A stretch of 64,000 bases of DNA, from positions 37,593-101,592 of the forward strand of contig NZ_KB892313.1 of assembly GCF_000373745.1 (NCBI RefSeq), given 5' to 3'. Positions within the stretch are counted from its first letter, which is position 1. Each line of letters begins with the position of its first letter. Of the stretch, positions 1 through 9,735 are shown piece by piece. A program made the position numbers and the translations under genes. Under the pieces are notes generated by a model that was not told where the DNA came from, did not search any database, and worked only from the letters and a program-made list of their open reading frames with translations. Origin of the DNA: Oligella ureolytica DSM 18253. Lineage in GTDB: Bacteria; Pseudomonadota; Gammaproteobacteria; Burkholderiales; Burkholderiaceae_B.

Positions 1-205
1 TCATGCCCTGGACACCCTGATCCCACCCCTTAATGACATGACCTGCACCCAGTGGAAAAGAAAAAGACTGATTACGATCCTTGCTTGAGTCAAATTTTTG
101 ACCACCATCCAATAGCCAGCCCGTGTAATGTACGGTTACCTCTTGGCCTGCTTTGGCTTCGTCGCCAGTGCCTAAATTTATATCTTCGATAATTAACTCA
201 GTCAT
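1..205 (-). CDS. FKBP-type peptidyl-prolyl cis-trans isomerase, N-terminal part (runs off window)
   Basis: The reverse strand encodes 68 residues of a small FKBP-type proline isomerase, which speeds cis-trans isomerisation of peptidyl-proline bonds during folding. Visible family signatures are [27 protein letters not shown] and the following GM, which together form the N-terminal half of the FKBP pocket. No signal peptide is seen, so it is probably cytoplasmic. The start is taken at the ATG at 205, preceded by a weak GGAT; an ATG at 217 is in frame and would add MDKL. The C-terminus lies outside the window. The family call is firm; which paralogue it is cannot be said. Confidence 0.85.
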   Translation of the reverse strand, partial: MTELIIEDINLGTGDEAKAGQEVTVHYTGWLLDGGQKFDSSKDRNQSFSFPLGAGHVIKGWDQGVQGM

Positions 206-272
206 CAATTTATCCATTTAACGGTTAATACAATGTTGTGAAAATAGTTTACCTGAATACGGTCACGCACAT

Positions 273-307
273 AAAAAAATCCCGCCAATCAATGAAGATT
301 AACGGGA
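273..307 (-). terminator. Rho-independent terminator of ppsA
   Basis: On the minus strand an 11-bp stem (297-307 with 280-290, two G-U pairs) closes a six-base loop and is followed by a run of T (A-run at 273-279 on the plus strand). It lies 27 bases past the ppsA stop, so it should end the ppsA transcript. Confidence 0.85.
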
Positions 308-333
308 CTTAAGCTGAACGCTAAATAGCGTAA

Positions 334-2709
334 TTAGCCTTGTTGCTCAGCTAGTTTCTGCCAAGTATCAACTACCGTATCCGGGTTGAGGGACATTGAC
401 ATAATGCCTTCTTGTTGCAGCCAAAGTGCTAAATCCGGGTGGTCACTAGGACCTTGACCACAAATACCGACATATTTACCGGCCTTGATACACGCTTGAA
501 TAGCGCGTGAAAGCATGAATTGAACAGCCGAATCGCGCTCGTCAAAGTCCGCCATGAGTATTTCCATGCCAGAGTCACGATCCAGACCCAAGGTTAACTG
601 AGTCATATCGTTAGAACCGATAGAGAAACCATCAAAGTGCTCTAAGAACTCTTCAGCTAAGATGGCGTTAGATGGAACTTCACACATCATAATAATGCGT
701 AGGCCATTTTCACCACGCTTTAAGCCGTTTTGAGCTAATAGATCAATAACGCGTTCGGCTTGGCTTACTGTACGCACAAATGGGATCATTAATTCGACGT
801 TATCCAGACCCATTTCATCACGCACCTTCTTAAGCGCTTCACACTCCATGCGGAAACACTCAGCAAAATCCTCTGATAGGTAACGTGAAGCACCACGGAA
901 ACCTAACATTGGGTTCTCTTCCTCAGGCTCGTAACGGGAGCCGCCTACTAATTTGCGGTACTCGTTTGACTTAAAGTCAGACATACGAACGATAACAGAT
1001 TTTGGATAGAAAGCAGCAGCGATAGTAGCAACGCCTTCAGCTAACTTCTCTACGAAGAAAGCACGTGGACTGGCATAACCACGAGCAGCTGATTCAACCG
1101 CTTGCTTAAGCTCAGAATCCACATTAGGGTAGTCTAAAACAGCTTTAGGGTGAACATTAATATTGTTATTAATGATGAACTCTAAACGTGCTAAACCAAC
1201 ACCTTTGTTAGGAATTCGAGAGAAGTCAAAAGCTAATTGTGGGTTACCGACGTTCATCATCACTTTGATTGGAATCTCAGGCATTTCACCGCGCTTGATT
1301 TCCTCGACTTCAGTTTCTAATAAACCATCGTAAATGCGACCCTCATCACCTTCAGCACAAGAAACCGTCACCTCTTGACCTGCTTTTAGTACCTCAGTCG
1401 CTTCGCCACAACCAACAACGGCAGGAATTCCTAATTCACGTGCAATAATTGCAGCATGACACGTACGACCGCCACGGTTAGTAACAATCGCTGAGGCGAT
1501 TTTCATCACAGGTTCCCAGTTAGGGTCAGTCATGTCAGTTACTAATACGTCACCGGCTTGTACCTGATCCATTTCAGAAATATCATGCACAATACGTACA
1601 GTACCTGCACCAATCTTCTGACCGATGGCTCGACCGGTAATCAAGACATCACCTGTCGTTTTTAATTTGAAACGCTGCTGTACATCTTGCTTAGATTGCT
1701 GAGATTTAACCGTCTCAGGGCGCGCCTGAAGAATGTAAATCTTACCGTCAACACCATCACGACCCCACTCAATATCCATAGGACGTTGGTAGTGCTCTTC
1801 AATGATGACAGCATATTTAGCCAGCTCAAGTACCTCTTCGTCAGTAAGAGAAAAGCGGTTGCGCTCAGAGGTAGGGACATCAACGACACGGACAGCATTT
1901 TCACCGGGAGCACGATCCTCTTTAAACTCCATTTTGATGAGTTTAGAACCAATGCGGCGGCTGATAATTGAATATTTGTCTTGGGCTAGTGTGGGTTTAA
2001 ATACGTAGAACTCGTCTGGGTTAACTGAACCCTGAACGACGGTCTCACCTAAACCGTAAGATGAGGTAATAAACACCACGTCTTCAAAACCAGACTCGGT
2101 GTCAAGGGTAAACATCACACCTGCGCTACCAGAATCAGAGCGGACCATGCGCTGAATACCTGCTGATAAAGCAACGTCAGCATGGGCAAAGCCCTTGTGA
2201 ACACGGTAAGAAATAGCGCGGTCATTGTATAAAGAAGCGAAAACGTGATGGATTTTGTCTAAGATGTCATCAATACCGGCAACGTTTAAGAAAGTTTCCT
2301 GTTGGCCGGCAAATGAAGCGTCAGGTAAGTCTTCAGCCGTAGCAGAAGAACGTACAGCGAATGTGCCTTTGCCATCGGCGTCTAGCTCAGCAAATGCTGT
2401 GCGGATTTGTGCTTCAAGTTCAGGATGGAAAGGAGTGTCGATAATCCACTGACGGATCTCTTGGCCGGCTTCAGCTAACTCACGAACATCGTCAGGATTT
2501 AAGCGATTAAGACGGTCGTTAATGCGCTTGTCCAAGTCTGACTGCTTTAAATAGTCACGGAAGGCTTGTGCTGTCGTAGCAAAACCACCGGGCACACGGA
2601 CGCCGGCAGACGCTAATTGGCTGATCATCTCACCGAGAGATGCGTTTTTACCGCCAACGACGTCGACATCACACATGCGACATTGTTCAAATGAAAGGAT
2701 ATAAGACAT
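334..2709 (-). CDS. ppsA: Phosphoenolpyruvate synthase (pyruvate, water dikinase)
   Basis: A 791-residue protein, against about 792 for E. coli PpsA. It converts pyruvate, ATP and water to phosphoenolpyruvate, AMP and phosphate, the gluconeogenic entry from pyruvate or lactate. The order is an N-terminal ATP-grasp domain ([10 protein letters not shown] near residue 20, [20 protein letters not shown]), the mobile phosphohistidine domain ([21 protein letters not shown], catalytic His about 418), and a C-terminal TIM-barrel PEP-utilising domain ([33 protein letters not shown]). The start is the ATG at 2709, which has a GAGGT Shine-Dalgarno nine bases upstream; the frame stays open 13 codons further with no ribosome site. 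Divergent ppsR encodes the expected post-translational regulator of this enzyme. Cytoplasmic. Confidence 0.97.
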   Translation of the reverse strand: MSYILSFEQCRMCDVDVVGGKNASLGEMISQLASAGVRVPGGFATTAQAFRDYLKQSDLDKRINDRLNRLNPDDVRELAEAGQEIRQWIIDTPFHPELEAQIRTAFAELDADGKGTFAVRSSATAEDLPDASFAGQQETFLNVAGIDDILDKIHHVFASLYNDRAISYRVHKGFAHADVALSAGIQRMVRSDSGSAGVMFTLDTESGFEDVVFITSSYGLGETVVQGSVNPDEFYVFKPTLAQDKYSIISRRIGSKLIKMEFKEDRAPGENAVRVVDVPTSERNRFSLTDEEVLELAKYAVIIEEHYQRPMDIEWGRDGVDGKIYILQARPETVKSQQSKQDVQQRFKLKTTGDVLITGRAIGQKIGAGTVRIVHDISEMDQVQAGDVLVTDMTDPNWEPVMKIASAIVTNRGGRTCHAAIIARELGIPAVVGCGEATEVLKAGQEVTVSCAEGDEGRIYDGLLETEVEEIKRGEMPEIPIKVMMNVGNPQLAFDFSRIPNKGVGLARLEFIINNNINVHPKAVLDYPNVDSELKQAVESAARGYASPRAFFVEKLAEGVATIAAAFYPKSVIVRMSDFKSNEYRKLVGGSRYEPEEENPMLGFRGASRYLSEDFAECFRMECEALKKVRDEMGLDNVELMIPFVRTVSQAERVIDLLAQNGLKRGENGLRIIMMCEVPSNAILAEEFLEHFDGFSIGSNDMTQLTLGLDRDSGMEILMADFDERDSAVQFMLSRAIQACIKAGKYVGICGQGPSDHPDLALWLQQEGIMSMSLNPDTVVDTWQKLAEQQG

Positions 2710-2801
2710 AAAAAGTACCTCAAAGATAAAAAAAGCATATTTGTTCAAAAAAACGCTGTTTTGCTAAACAAATAAGCCTTTTGGTGTATCGTGATGTATC
2801 C

Positions 2802-2936
2802 TTTTAAATTGTATTGCCTTAAGTGGTTTTCCCTTAAGTGGTTTTCCCTTAAGTGGTTTTCCCTTAAATTGTATTGCCTTAAGTGGTTTTCCCTTAAATT
2901 GTACTTTCTTAAGTGGCACTTTCTTAAACGGTAATA
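2802..2936. repeat. Nine-unit 15-bp tandem repeat
   Basis: Nine consecutive 15-base units run without spacers. Units 2, 3, 4 and 6 are identical (CCTTAAGTGGTTTTC), units 1, 5 and 7 are variants containing TTAAATTGTA, and units 8 and 9 are more diverged (TCTTAAGTGGCACTT, TCTTAAACGGTAATA). Divergence is greatest at the ppsR side, as in an array that grows and decays. The 15-base period is not a clean multiple of a helical turn. Confidence 0.9.
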
Positions 2937-2938
2937 CT

Positions 2939-2984
2939 ATTTAAAGTAAATTTTAACCATCATTTAAAGTAAATTTTAACCATC
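2939..2984. repeat. Perfect 23-bp tandem duplication
   Basis: Two identical adjacent 23-base copies (2939-2961 and 2962-2984) of an AT-rich sequence containing TTTAAAGTAAATTTTAACC. It directly follows the 15-bp array and lies 67 bases upstream of the ppsR start, so it may overlap or move the ppsR promoter. Confidence 0.9.
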
Positions 2985-3051
2985 ATTAATCCGTAACATT
3001 TTTAGGCTACATTGTAGCCCATTCTGGACGACAGAGGAAAAGGTTTTATCC

Positions 3052-3882
3052 ATGGAATTACAAAAACGCACAGTATTTATAGTTTCTGACGGTACCGGCA
3101 TCACCGCTGAGACTTTTGGTCATTCAGTGTTGTCGCAGTTTACTCATAAATTTAGTTTTGATCAAGAACGCGAACCCTTTGTTAACTCCCCGGAGCGAGC
3201 CAAAGATGTTGCACAAAAGATTAATGAGGTTGCAGAGCGTGACGATCTGCCTCCTATTGTTTTCAGTACGATCGTTGACGAAGATATTAATACTTTTTTA
3301 CGCACGAGTAAGTGCATTTATATGGATATATTTGCTGCCTGTGTCCATCAACTAGAAGAAAGTCTCAATACAAAATCTGATCCTGGGATCGGGCGCTCTC
3401 ATATCAATGCCACGTCTGATGCTTACCGACGTCGTATCGAAGCGATAAACTTTACCTTAGCCCATGACGACGGGCAGTTTGTTCACGATCTGGAGCATGC
3501 TGATGTCATTTTTGTGGGTGTTTCTCGTTGTGGTAAAACACCGACAAGTCTATATTTAGCTATGCAATACTCAGTAAAAGCCGCTAATTTCCCTCTGATT
3601 CCCGAAGATTTTGTTCGCGGTACACTACCTAATACCCTGTTGCCTCATCGCCATAAACTATTTGGACTCTCCATTAATCCGGAGCGTTTACATGAGGTTC
3701 GTCAAGAGCGTCGTCCGGGTAGTGTCTACGCTGAATTAAGTCAGTGTAAATATGAGGTAGCCGAGGCTGAGCGCATGATGCGCAGAGAAAACATTTCTTG
3801 GTTATCGACCACAACCAAATCAATCGAAGAGATTTCAACCACGGTTTTAAAGATATTAAATCTTGACCGTAAGAGCTACTAA
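3052..3882 (+). CDS. ppsR: PEP synthetase regulatory protein (bifunctional kinase/pyrophosphorylase)
   Basis: A 276-residue member of the DUF299/PSRP family. In the family the protein inactivates PEP synthase by ADP-dependent phosphorylation of a threonine next to the catalytic histidine, and reactivates it by phosphate-dependent pyrophosphorylysis. The N-terminus FIVSDGTGITAETFGHSVLSQF is the family hallmark, and a P-loop-like GVSRCGKTPTSLYLA lies near residues 155-169. It is preceded by AGAGGAAAAGG. It is divergent from ppsA, the usual arrangement, which supports ppsA as its target. The 3' end overlaps the end of the convergent methyltransferase gene by four bases. Confidence 0.95.
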   Translation: MELQKRTVFIVSDGTGITAETFGHSVLSQFTHKFSFDQEREPFVNSPERAKDVAQKINEVAERDDLPPIVFSTIVDEDINTFLRTSKCIYMDIFAACVHQLEESLNTKSDPGIGRSHINATSDAYRRRIEAINFTLAHDDGQFVHDLEHADVIFVGVSRCGKTPTSLYLAMQYSVKAANFPLIPEDFVRGTLPNTLLPHRHKLFGLSINPERLHEVRQERRPGSVYAELSQCKYEVAEAERMMRRENISWLSTTTKSIEEISTTVLKILNLDRKSY

Positions 3883-4700
3883 GTAGCTGCTTGAGCCAAC
3901 AGCTGTCGGCGCTGTTCAAATAGCGCAATGCCGCAAGCTACAGCCACATTTAAAGACTCAACCTGATGACTCTGAGGGATATAAATGTGTTTGCTAGCTT
4001 GCGCCAACAGCTCATCACTAACCCCCTGCCCTTCATTGCCAAATAGCCAAGCACATTTTTCGGGTATTACACTACCGTAAAGAGACTCTGCTTTGTCATT
4101 TAGTGCGGTGGCATACACTGGAATTTGCAGTCGCGTGATTAAGCTCCTCAAATCACAATCGCTATGAATGGTTAATGCGAAATGAGCCCCTTGAGCACTG
4201 CGGAGAACTTTCGGTGACCAAGGATTTACCGAGCCGGTAGACAAAATGATATGCTCAATACCTGCAGCTGCAGTCGTTCTAATAATCGTGCCTAAATTGC
4301 CCGGGTCTTGTAAGCGATCTAAAAGCACCATAGCTTTTGTCAAAGGAATGGTTGATGCATCGCGTTGAGGCACCTCCACGACCAGTAAAATTCCCTGCGG
4401 ACTCGGCATGGTACATAATTGCTTAAATAGCGAGTCAGAGAAAATAACGGCCTGAGAAGCAAATTGCTCGTACAGCGCTATTAATTCAGTTGTCGCTGTT
4501 TTTTCACTAATTTTTTTAAATGCACTCGACTGAAAAATTGCATAGTTAAGCTTTAATCCTCTCGAATTTTTTAAAAATTCTTGACACAAGTGAATACCTT
4601 CCAATAAGCAGAGCTTTTTTTCTTTATTATTAGCGATTTTTACAATATGCTTAAAAGTAGGATTGTTTTTTGAATCGATCAGTTTGGGTTCAAAAGACAT
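3879..4700 (-). CDS. TrmH/SpoU-family RNA 2'-O-methyltransferase
   Basis: A 273-residue SPOUT methyltransferase that would transfer a methyl group from S-adenosylmethionine to a ribose 2'-OH in rRNA or tRNA. The C-terminal domain carries all three SpoU motifs: LQDPGNLGTIIRT (motif 1), WLFGNEGQGVS (motif 2) and IPQSHQVESLNVAVACGIALFE (motif 3), which make the trefoil-knot cofactor site. The N-terminal 100 residues look like a SpoU substrate-binding domain. The exact modified nucleotide cannot be told from sequence. It lies 12 bases downstream of rnhB and probably shares its transcript. The gene is convergent with ppsR, with overlapping stops. Confidence 0.9.
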   Translation of the reverse strand: MSFEPKLIDSKNNPTFKHIVKIANNKEKKLCLLEGIHLCQEFLKNSRGLKLNYAIFQSSAFKKISEKTATTELIALYEQFASQAVIFSDSLFKQLCTMPSPQGILLVVEVPQRDASTIPLTKAMVLLDRLQDPGNLGTIIRTTAAAGIEHIILSTGSVNPWSPKVLRSAQGAHFALTIHSDCDLRSLITRLQIPVYATALNDKAESLYGSVIPEKCAWLFGNEGQGVSDELLAQASKHIYIPQSHQVESLNVAVACGIALFEQRRQLLAQAAT

Positions 4701-4712
4701 AAAACACCTGTA

Positions 4713-5363
4713 TCAGGATGAGGTATTAGCTAAAAAGCGCTTGATGGGCGCAAAACTCTGACGATGAATTGGACAAGGCCCAAGCTTCGCGATTTTACTC
4801 AGATGAAGCTTTGTACCATAACCTTTATGTTGAGCAAATCCATACTCGGGATACACTTCATCTAGCGCATATAGTTCAGCATCCCTTGCTGTTTTGGCCA
4901 AGATAGAAGCCGCTGCGATCGCTTGTACAGAATCATCTCCCTTAATAATTGCTTGTACCTCTTGGCCATTTAAAAGATTATCCGGCAACTCCATACGTAG
5001 TTGCTTAGGTATCTGATTGCCATCGATAAGCACTTGCCTGTGTGGAGTACTGATACCTTGCCATGCTCTAGTCATGGCTAACATGGTTGCCTGTAAAATA
5101 TTGATCCGATCTATTTCTTCGACTGAGGCTGAGGCGATATGCCAATCTAATGCATTTTCTTTGATGATCTCAGCAAGAGAGTCACGTTTCTTTTCACTCA
5201 GTTTTTTTGAATCCATGAGCCCTTCAATGATATTATTTGAATTCAAAATCACCGCGGCAGCAAATACTGAACCTGCCAAAGGGCCTCGTCCGGCCTCATC
5301 AATGCCTACGACTAATGAAGTGGATAAAGAACTAGAGTGGGAAAATGCCATTGTTGTTTGCAT
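4713..5363 (-). CDS. rnhB: Ribonuclease HII
   Basis: A 216-residue type 2 RNase H, which cuts the RNA strand of RNA-DNA hybrids and single ribonucleotides misincorporated in DNA. The DEDD metal site is visible: VVGIDEAGRGPLAG (Asp22, Glu23), DSKKLSEKKR, KGDDSVQAIAAASILAKTARD and the downstream HKGYGTKLH motif. Family proteins are usually about 200 residues, so the N-terminal 15 serine-rich residues are a short extension; an internal ATG at residue 5 is an alternative start. No good ribosome site precedes either. It lies 27 bases downstream of lpxB, a conserved pairing in proteobacteria. Confidence 0.95.
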   Translation of the reverse strand: MQTTMAFSHSSSLSTSLVVGIDEAGRGPLAGSVFAAAVILNSNNIIEGLMDSKKLSEKKRDSLAEIIKENALDWHIASASVEEIDRINILQATMLAMTRAWQGISTPHRQVLIDGNQIPKQLRMELPDNLLNGQEVQAIIKGDDSVQAIAAASILAKTARDAELYALDEVYPEYGFAQHKGYGTKLHLSKIAKLGPCPIHRQSFAPIKRFLANTSS

Positions 5364-5390
5364 AAAATAACGAATAAATCGTCAAAGGTT

Positions 5391-6563
5391 CTATTTGGTG
5401 GAGGCGATACGCCAAATTTGCTCAGCAGCTAAACGAGGTGTATCTACTGCCAAGGTCGTATAAAGTGTCTGAAACTTGGTTTGAACTTCTTGAATATACT
5501 CACGATCTTCTAGCGCACGCACACAAGAAGCCATCAGTTTATCCGGCGTGACCTCTTCCTGTAGGTGCTCAGGCACAGCAAATTCTCGTAATAAAATGTT
5601 GGGCAAACCAATCCAAGGCAGTAATGGCGCAGATTGGCCTGACTTCCATGCCATGATTTTTACCATCAGTGGCGATAAAATATACGCGATGACCATTGGC
5701 TTTTTATATAAGGCCATTTCCAACGAAGCCGTTCCACTTGCCAATAATGCCGCATCACACGCTTCCATCACATCACGAGAAATGGGTTGTTCAGATACTG
5801 CTTGTGAATAGAGGTGTAAATTAGCCAGCTCAATGCCCTTGCTAATTTCCATAAATTGCTGCTTACGAGCTTCATTAACTAACGGTACGATAAATTGCAA
5901 ATCAGGATACTTTTGATGAAGCTTTTGAGCTGTTTCAAGAAATACCTTTGATAAAGCATTAATCTCGGATTTTCGGCTACCCGGTAAAATAGCCAATACA
6001 GGCTTATCAGGATCTAATCCTAAGCGTAAACGTGCTGCACGAGCATCCGGTTCTGCTGGAATTTGTTGTGCCAAGGGATGTCCTACATAGGTAACCGGTA
6101 TTCCCTCTTTTTCATAGAGCTCTACTTCAAAAGGAAATAGCACCAACATATGGTCGACCGCACGACGAATCTGCTCAATACGTTGATAGCGCCAAGCCCA
6201 AATCGAGGGACTGACAAACTGAACTGTCGGTATACCCGATTTTTTTAGTTGCTCTTCTAATCGCAAATTGAAATCAGGTGCGTCTACGCCAACAAAAACA
6301 TCGGGCCGCCCTGCGATAGTCTGCTTTTTAAAATTATGATAGATAGAAATTAGACGTGGTAACTGTTTAAGTGCATCGATATAGCCAAAAACAGATAAAG
6401 CATCCATGGGATAATTTAATTGTAAACCGGATGCTTGCATGTAGGGACCGCCAATGCCATTAAATTGAAGTTTGGCATCGCGAGCGATCAGACCTTGCAT
6501 CACACGCGAGGCGAGCAAATCACCTGAGGGTTCGCCCGCCACCATGGAGATTTTATAACCCAT
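5391..6563 (-). CDS. lpxB: Lipid-A-disaccharide synthase
   Basis: A 390-residue GT19 glycosyltransferase. It joins UDP-2,3-diacylglucosamine and lipid X to make the lipid A disaccharide at the inner face of the cytoplasmic membrane. The N-terminal MVAGEPSGDLLASRVMQGL, the central FVSPSIWAWRYQRIEQIRR and the LAILPGSRKSEI segment are characteristic. Length fits the family (about 380). It follows lpxA with a 12-base gap, as in the canonical lpxD-fabZ-lpxA-lpxB cluster, and is probably co-transcribed with it. Confidence 0.97.
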   Translation of the reverse strand: MGYKISMVAGEPSGDLLASRVMQGLIARDAKLQFNGIGGPYMQASGLQLNYPMDALSVFGYIDALKQLPRLISIYHNFKKQTIAGRPDVFVGVDAPDFNLRLEEQLKKSGIPTVQFVSPSIWAWRYQRIEQIRRAVDHMLVLFPFEVELYEKEGIPVTYVGHPLAQQIPAEPDARAARLRLGLDPDKPVLAILPGSRKSEINALSKVFLETAQKLHQKYPDLQFIVPLVNEARKQQFMEISKGIELANLHLYSQAVSEQPISRDVMEACDAALLASGTASLEMALYKKPMVIAYILSPLMVKIMAWKSGQSAPLLPWIGLPNILLREFAVPEHLQEEVTPDKLMASCVRALEDREYIQEVQTKFQTLYTTLAVDTPRLAAEQIWRIASTK

Positions 6564-6575
6564 TTGCTTTTATCG

Positions 6576-7370
6576 TTAGCGTCCTACACCGCGAGAAGAA
6601 GACTTATCGAAAAAATCAACGAAAGGCTCTAATACATCGGCAATGTCTTTTTCGCTATTTTCTTGCATGTTACGAATAGCAGCGACTGCCTCTTCAACTT
6701 TCAAGCTTCTTAAGTAAATGTACTTGTACGCTTCTTTAATTGCTTGAATCTGCGTCGCTGTATAACCGCGTCTTCTTAAACCTTCGGAGTTAACGCCTGC
6801 CGGTTTGTAAGGTTGACCCGCACCTAACACATAAGGAGGAATATCTTGACGTATTGCACTCATACCACCCGTCATACTATGAGCACCAATATTGGTAAAT
6901 TGATGGGCAGCAGCCAAACCGCCGATAATCGCCCAGTCGCCGATATGAATATGTCCAGCAAGTTGAATTCCATTAGACATAACAATTTCATTGCCTAACT
7001 GACAATCATGAGCAATGTGAACATAGGCCATAATCCAGTTATTATTACCTAAACGCGTGGTACCGGAATCCTGTACGGTACCGGTGTTAATGGTAACAAA
7101 CTCGCGGAACATATTGCCGTCACCGATTTCCAGCGCTGTATCCTCACCGTGATATTTTTTGTCCTGAGGTATACCACCTACTGAACAAAATCGGTAGAAG
7201 GTATTATTTTTACCAATGATAGTACGGCCATCAATGATACAGTGTTCGCCGACTGTTGTACCCTCACCAATAATTACTTCAGGTCCGATAATTGAGTACG
7301 CGCCAACCTTAACACTCTCGTGCAGTTGTGCGCCATCATGAATAATTGCGGTAGAATGAATATTAGCCAT
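6576..7370 (-). CDS. lpxA: UDP-N-acetylglucosamine 3-O-acyltransferase
   Basis: A 264-residue acyltransferase for the first step of lipid A synthesis, moving a 3-hydroxyacyl chain from acyl-carrier protein to UDP-GlcNAc. Residues 1-190 are left-handed beta-helix hexapeptide repeats (for example VKVGAYSIIGPEVIIGEG). The catalytic histidine is in AYVHIAHDCQLGNE; His121 corresponds to E. coli His125. The C-terminal helical domain (GLRRRGYTATQIQAIKEAYKYIY) is typical. It lies between fabZ and lpxB in the lipid A operon. Cytoplasmic trimer by family. Confidence 0.97.
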   Translation of the reverse strand: MANIHSTAIIHDGAQLHESVKVGAYSIIGPEVIIGEGTTVGEHCIIDGRTIIGKNNTFYRFCSVGGIPQDKKYHGEDTALEIGDGNMFREFVTINTGTVQDSGTTRLGNNNWIMAYVHIAHDCQLGNEIVMSNGIQLAGHIHIGDWAIIGGLAAAHQFTNIGAHSMTGGMSAIRQDIPPYVLGAGQPYKPAGVNSEGLRRRGYTATQIQAIKEAYKYIYLRSLKVEEAVAAIRNMQENSEKDIADVLEPFVDFFDKSSSRGVGR

Positions 7371-7427
7371 AAGAACCTGTTTGAAAATCTGGATTAAGGA
7401 ATGTGCTTTAGTAAATTGCGAATAAAT

Positions 7428-7892
7428 TTATTCTTCAATTTTACGGATAGCACACATGATTTTAGCTGATGCCACAACATTGTCATCGACATAAGCTTCT
7501 GCTGTGTATTTACAGATTGCTTTGCTGATACGATCTGCTTTTACCTTGAGTACTAATTGGTCACCGGGAACCACAGGTGTGCGGAAGCGAGCACCATCAA
7601 TACCTACTAGGTAATAAGCTGTTTTTTCACGGTCTAAAGATTCACCGTCATCAGATACAAAAGTAAACAAGGCAGCCGCTTGAGCTAAGGCCTCAGTAAT
7701 TAATACGCCAGGCATGACTGGCATGTGTGGAAAGTGGCCTTGGAAAAAAGGCTCATTAATAGTGACATTTTTGATTGCCACGATGCTTTCGCCCGGAACA
7801 ATTTCCAAAACTCTGTCCACTAGTAGAAACGGATACCTATGTGGCAAACGCTCCATAATTGCGGCTATATCTAACTGCACTTCTTTACTCAT
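7428..7892 (-). CDS. fabZ: 3-hydroxyacyl-[acyl-carrier-protein] dehydratase
   Basis: A 154-residue hot-dog-fold dehydratase that removes water from 3-hydroxyacyl-ACP in fatty acid elongation. The signature [13 protein letters not shown] is near residue 16. The catalytic pair lies in [20 protein letters not shown] (His53, Glu67). It sits between lpxD and lpxA. The conserved pairing reflects competition of FabZ and LpxA for the same hydroxyacyl-ACP pool, so co-expression balances phospholipid against lipid A. Confidence 0.97.
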   Translation of the reverse strand: MSKEVQLDIAAIMERLPHRYPFLLVDRVLEIVPGESIVAIKNVTINEPFFQGHFPHMPVMPGVLITEALAQAAALFTFVSDDGESLDREKTAYYLVGIDGARFRTPVVPGDQLVLKVKADRISKAICKYTAEAYVDDNVVASAKIMCAIRKIEE

Positions 7893-7956
7893 TTTTCTTC
7901 CCGAAAACTACTCTATTTTTAAAAAACTATGATTTTGTAGTAAAAAGGCCCTTTTT

Positions 7957-9033
7957 TTAGAGCTTTTTTTCTAATTCTTGTACTCTTCTGCGTAATTTGT
8001 ATAAATTTTTGATGACAGCAGCATTTTTTTGCCATTCACTGTGCTCTTCAATTGGGTAAGCTGACGTATAGCGTCCGGGCTTGTTAATGCTTGACATGAC
8101 ACCAGTGGCACCGGAAATATGTACATCATCAGCTAATTCCAAGTGACCTGCTAACATCGCGGCACCTGCAAGGGTGCAACGCTTACCGATAATGCTTGAA
8201 CCGGCAATACCTACGCATGCGGCCATTGCGGTATGATCGCCAATTTCACAATTATGGCCGATCATAATATGATTATCCAGTTTGACGCCATTACCAATAA
8301 TGGTATCACCCAACGCACCACGATCAATTGCTGTACACACACCAATCTCAACGTCATTACCTACAACTACACGTCCAAATTGAGCAATTCTGCACCATGC
8401 GCCTTTTTCGACGGTATTATCAGGAGCAAAACCAAAACCCTCTGCGCCAAGTGTCGCGTGGCTATGTAAAAGACAGCGATCACCAATGATAGTGCTACGA
8501 TATAGAGTCACATGAGGATAAAGTTTGGTGTCCTTACCAATAACAGAGTTTTTAGCAATGACTGAATGCGCACCAATTACACTGCCTGTTCCGATTTTGA
8601 CGCCCTCTTCGATGACAACATAAGGACCAATCGCCACACCATCGGCGATGTCGGCAGAGTCATCGATTACTGCAGTAGGATGAATAACTTTTGGAATCAA
8701 ATCGATTCGAGTGTCATCAAAGTAATGCGAAATTCGTGCGTAGAGAAGATAAGGATCCTCACAAACAATGACCGCGAAAGGCAATTCTTTAGGCAGTTTA
8801 TCAACAACGGCCTGTGGCAAAATAACTGCGGCAGCCTTAGTATCCATCAGTAAATTAAACATACGAGGATTGGACAAAAAGCTAATCTGGTTGCTTTCAG
8901 CGTGAGATAAAGAGCCTAAGCCTACAATATCTGGTATCGCATGACTATCGCTCTTGATGAGAGAATAAGGGACTCCCTCTGTATCAACCTGCTGTAATAA
9001 CTGTTCGATTGGAATACTAAGGTTGTTTGACAT
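7957..9033 (-). CDS. lpxD: UDP-3-O-(3-hydroxyacyl)glucosamine N-acyltransferase
   Basis: A 358-residue enzyme adding the second, N-linked hydroxyacyl chain in lipid A synthesis. The N-terminal domain (residues 1-105, including the IKSDSHAIPDIVGLGSL region) binds uridine. It is followed by a long hexapeptide-repeat beta helix (HPTAVIDDSADIADGVAIGPYVVIEEG and on). The conserved histidine lies in LDNHIMIGHNCEIGDHTAMAA. The C-terminal helix RVQELEKKL resembles the family's acyl-carrier recognition tail. It starts 12 bases after the skp stop, so the two are coupled in one transcript. Confidence 0.96.
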   Translation of the reverse strand: MSNNLSIPIEQLLQQVDTEGVPYSLIKSDSHAIPDIVGLGSLSHAESNQISFLSNPRMFNLLMDTKAAAVILPQAVVDKLPKELPFAVIVCEDPYLLYARISHYFDDTRIDLIPKVIHPTAVIDDSADIADGVAIGPYVVIEEGVKIGTGSVIGAHSVIAKNSVIGKDTKLYPHVTLYRSTIIGDRCLLHSHATLGAEGFGFAPDNTVEKGAWCRIAQFGRVVVGNDVEIGVCTAIDRGALGDTIIGNGVKLDNHIMIGHNCEIGDHTAMAACVGIAGSSIIGKRCTLAGAAMLAGHLELADDVHISGATGVMSSINKPGRYTSAYPIEEHSEWQKNAAVIKNLYKLRRRVQELEKKL

Positions 9034-9045
9034 AGCTACTACTTA

Positions 9046-9618
9046 TTATTTATTTAAAACTTCAATGACTTTGTCCGTAATATCAATACGCTCGCTCACG
9101 GTAACGGCATCTTGTAAAATCAAATCATAAGACTCTTCTGCTGCCAACTCATGAATAGCTATATTGGCTTTTTCTACAATGGTCGAGAAAGCATCATTAC
9201 GACGACGATTAAAGTCCTCTTGAAACTCACGACGCTTACGCTGCAAATCAGTATCCAAGTCAGTCAGTTCACGCTGTGCAGACGTGCGGTCTGCGTCAGA
9301 CATGACTGGCGCATTTTTTTCAAAATCTAAATATTTAGTGCGTAAAGTTTCAGTTAATTGCTGTAACTCCTCATCGCGCTTACCAAACTCCTCTTCGATC
9401 TTTTTTTGAGCTTCTTGAGCCGGTTTAGAATCGCGGAGGATTTTCTCAGTATTAACAAAACCGATCTTGAGACCGTCGGCCGTTACAGGTGCTTCAGCCT
9501 CTTTAGCCTCTTGTGCAACTACCGTAGGAACCAGCACAACAGAAGAAGCTAATGTTGCTGCGACGAGAATAGCACGCAACTTGCGTAAAATAAAACTTTG
9601 ATTTGACGTATTATTCAT
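9046..9618 (-). CDS. skp: Periplasmic chaperone Skp/OmpH
   Basis: A 190-residue OmpH-family chaperone that holds unfolded outer-membrane proteins in the periplasm before delivery to the BAM complex. It has a basic N-terminus and hydrophobic segment (about residues 12-35, RKLRAILVAATLASSVVLVPTVVAQ) that fits a Sec signal peptide. The mature part is a long coiled coil rich in Glu, Lys, Arg and Gln (residues 70-160), the tentacle region of Skp, followed by the YDLILQDAVTVSERIDIT beta region. It lies between bamA and lpxD, the conserved order. Confidence 0.93.
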   Translation of the reverse strand: MNNTSNQSFILRKLRAILVAATLASSVVLVPTVVAQEAKEAEAPVTADGLKIGFVNTEKILRDSKPAQEAQKKIEEEFGKRDEELQQLTETLRTKYLDFEKNAPVMSDADRTSAQRELTDLDTDLQRKRREFQEDFNRRRNDAFSTIVEKANIAIHELAAEESYDLILQDAVTVSERIDITDKVIEVLNK

Positions 9619-9735
9619 CTAAAAAACACCTCTGATTGAATTAATTTTAAAGTCGAAGATTCTTGTAAATAGCTATGATATTAAATATAAAGAATCAACG
9701 CTCATGTTTTTTTAACTGATTGTAACCATTTGATA

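Larger units (their letters stand above)
2710..3051. promoter_or_regulatory. Shared divergent promoter region of ppsA and ppsR, filled with repeats
   Basis: The 342 bases between the two divergent genes contain no gene I can support. Most of the space is a 15-bp tandem array followed by a 23-bp tandem duplication (listed separately). The region must hold promoters for both genes, but I see no convincing -35/-10 pair. ppsR has an AGAGGAAAAGG ribosome site at about 3034-3044. Confidence 0.6.

Noticed and set aside
2802..2936. Possible CRISPR array
   Set aside because: Units are 15 bp, contiguous and without unique spacers, and no cas genes are present.
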